A stretch of DNA of 6,160 nt. Origin: Deltaproteobacteria bacterium (lineage in GTDB: Bacteria; Myxococcota_A; UBA9160; SMWR01). The notes below the pieces were generated by a model, which saw nothing but the letters and a program-made list of their open reading frames with translations, was not told the origin of the DNA and searched no databases. The stretch's first letter is position 1. Each line of letters opens with the position of its first letter. The DNA is taken from NCBI GenBank assembly GCA_019313605.1, contig JAFDAW010000170.1, forward strand, positions 1-6,160. Direction: 5' to 3'. Made by a program: the position numbers and the translations under genes. Positions 5,116 to 6,160 of this stretch are shown here, piece after piece.

Positions 5116-5874
5116 TCAGTGCCGACTCTCGTATCTTCGCCAGGCTTCGCGATGGGCGTTGATCGGAAGATCGACCCGCGCGGTCTCTGGCAGCTTCACG
5201 ATCGTCGCCTTCCAATGGCTGACTTCCAGCTTGAAACTCGTATCCCAGAGTTCTTTGGTGCGCCTGCGCGGCTTGTAGCTGGGACCCTTGCCCGGCGCGA
5301 TCGCCGCTTTGCCAATCGCAGCCGCAAGTACATACACCGATCCGGATTTCGCACTCCATTGCGTCGTACTGTTGGTCGTCGACTCGGCGGTTGTCGTCGT
5401 CGCAGACAGACCCTGATCAACGGTCTTGCGCGAGTAGTAGCTGACCTTGATCTCATACTCGCCGGGTGGCGCCTCGATGCAGGCTGGGTAGTGCCACGCT
5501 TCGTAGCGAGCCTCCACGGCAACCGGATCTTCGATTCGACGGATCGAGGCAACGTGCGTCGTGCGATCGAGGTGGCAGAGAATCGCGACCTCTTCCTGCG
5601 GCCGCATGGGTCCGTCGTAGAAGCGAAACCACTTGACGTCCGGCTCCGCGGAAGAAGATTGTCCCGGGCGAATCGAGTAGAAGGCCAGACCACCCGCGGC
5701 CATCACAGTCGAACCCGGGCCCGTGTACAAGATCCGCATACCATTGGCGTCGACGTCCCAACCCTTTTTCAGGGTCTCGGAGGATCGCTTCGCGGCATCG
5801 GGCAGTGCACAGGCCATCAGGCCGGCCACGAGCACCACCGCGAGCGCAGATGAGAACGATCGTTGACACCTCAT
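5116..5874 (-). CDS. Uncharacterised outer-membrane-type lipoprotein
   Basis: This 252-residue protein has a lipoprotein signal peptide: MRCQR, a hydrophobic stretch about 6-20, then the lipobox LMAC with Cys22 as the lipidated residue. Ala follows the Cys, which in the classical +2 rule favours the outer membrane. The frame remains open upstream to 6123, but the ATG at 5874 is chosen because it places the signal peptide at the N-terminus. No good Shine-Dalgarno precedes it. The body has WFRFYDGPMRPQEEVAIL (82-99), PPGEYEIKVSYY (136-147), a Thr/Ser-rich stretch (159-172) and AKSGSVYVLAAAIG (175-188). This order (YxGP..P.eEvA.L, a PG.Y.i.V.Y strand, then an aG..Y.l strand) recalls a class of small uncharacterised proteobacterial lipoproteins, here with a longer middle and C-terminal part. 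I know no function for it. The C-terminus is rich in Arg and His (HREAWRRYESRH). Confidence 0.78.
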   Translation of the reverse strand: MRCQRSFSSALAVVLVAGLMACALPDAAKRSSETLKKGWDVDANGMRILYTGPGSTVMAAGGLAFYSIRPGQSSSAEPDVKWFRFYDGPMRPQEEVAILCHLDRTTHVASIRRIEDPVAVEARYEAWHYPACIEAPPGEYEIKVSYYSRKTVDQGLSATTTTAESTTNSTTQWSAKSGSVYVLAAAIGKAAIAPGKGPSYKPRRRTKELWDTSFKLEVSHWKATIVKLPETARVDLPINAHREAWRRYESRH

Positions 5875-5983
5875 GGGGAGCAGAGTGTCGCAACCTGGGC
5901 CGCAGTTCCACGGGGCCGAAGAATCGGTACTCTCGCGCCTCGAATCCAAGGGCTGGCCTGAGGGCCAAAAAGGTGCATTTCTG

Positions 5984-6160
5984 TTGAATCGTCCGTCCAC
6001 CACGATTTTTGCGCTGCTGGGCTTCCTGATTGCCCCGTGGGGATGTTCGACACCTCCACCGCCCAGTTCAAGCCTGCCCGGCAAGCTCGCCGTCGAATCC
6101 ACCGGATCGGTCGATCTCGTCACCGCGAAAGCCGACGACGTCGCGGTCCCCTCGGCCGCG
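5984..6160 (+). CDS. Putative lipoprotein or secreted protein, N-terminal fragment cut by window edge
   Basis: A TTG at 5984 opens 59 codons that reach the right edge without a stop. AGGTG (5971-5975) lies eight bases upstream as a possible ribosome binding site. The predicted N-terminus is a short basic region (NRPSTT), a hydrophobic stretch IFALLGFLIA, then PWGC with Cys21, followed by a proline/serine linker (STPPPPSSSLPG) and LAVESTGSVDLVTAK. This looks like a signal peptide with a lipobox, but Pro and Trp at -3 and -2 are unusual, so plain secretion is also possible. The gene is divergent from the lipoprotein gene, with 109 bases between starts. The function cannot be judged from the fragment. 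Confidence 0.55.
   Translation, partial: MNRPSTTIFALLGFLIAPWGCSTPPPPSSSLPGKLAVESTGSVDLVTAKADDVAVPSAA

Noticed and set aside
4316..5359. A 347-codon minus-strand frame spanning the end of the peroxidase, the HNH gene and part of the lipoprotein
   Set aside because: It overlaps three better supported genes and has Arg/Ala/Ser-rich low-information composition.
5954..5967. TGGCC/GGCCA hairpin before the right-edge gene
   Set aside because: On the plus strand it is followed by A residues, and on the minus strand the T run precedes it, so it does not act as a terminator in either direction. A five-pair stem is not unusual at this GC content.
5875..6123. Upstream extension of the lipoprotein to an ATG at 6123
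   Set aside because: It would bury the signal peptide and lipobox at residue 84 and overlap the divergent gene at the right edge.

Overview
The window is GC-rich and gene-dense on both strands. It looks like chromosomal DNA from a former-deltaproteobacterial lineage such as Myxococcota. The main clue is the type IV pilin, whose sequence after the N-terminal helix (RSSEA, then IYFAEHGEF, then LGWAPEG) follows the pattern I know from deltaproteobacterial PilA proteins. This placement is an inference; no rRNA or marker protein is present to fix it. I see no insertion sequence, integrase, CRISPR array, plasmid function or other mobile element.

Layout, left to right. Positions 1-554 (minus) hold the N-terminal part of a fold-type IV PLP aminotransferase that runs off the left edge. 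Positions 555-760 are non-coding and probably carry a promoter for each flanking gene. A complete tRNA-Thr(CGT) lies at 761-836 (plus). After 178 bases comes a type IV prepilin (1015-1605, plus), then a membrane-anchored TraB/TIKI-like protein (1705-2910, plus). A cyclophilin-type peptidyl-prolyl isomerase (2915-3505, minus) converges on the TraB-like gene with only 4 bases between the stop codons. The isomerase is divergent from a class B (YfeX-like) dye-decolorizing peroxidase (3650-4531, plus). An HNH nuclease related to the ZRANB3 HNH domain (4570-5049, minus) converges on the peroxidase. Upstream of it on the same strand is an uncharacterised lipoprotein (5116-5874, minus). A second, partial lipoprotein-like gene (5984 to the right edge, plus) diverges from that.

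No operon longer than two genes is evident. Most neighbours are convergent or divergent, and I cannot connect them into a pathway. Several are cell-envelope proteins (pilin, TraB-like membrane protein, two lipoproteins); the rest are ordinary housekeeping or stress functions. I did not find a convincing new multi-gene system. The items most worth a second look are the five-helix TraB/TIKI-like protein, the ZRANB3-type HNH protein, the aminotransferase with a changed substrate pocket, and a 10-base putative promoter element found at the same distance upstream of the tRNA and the peroxidase gene.
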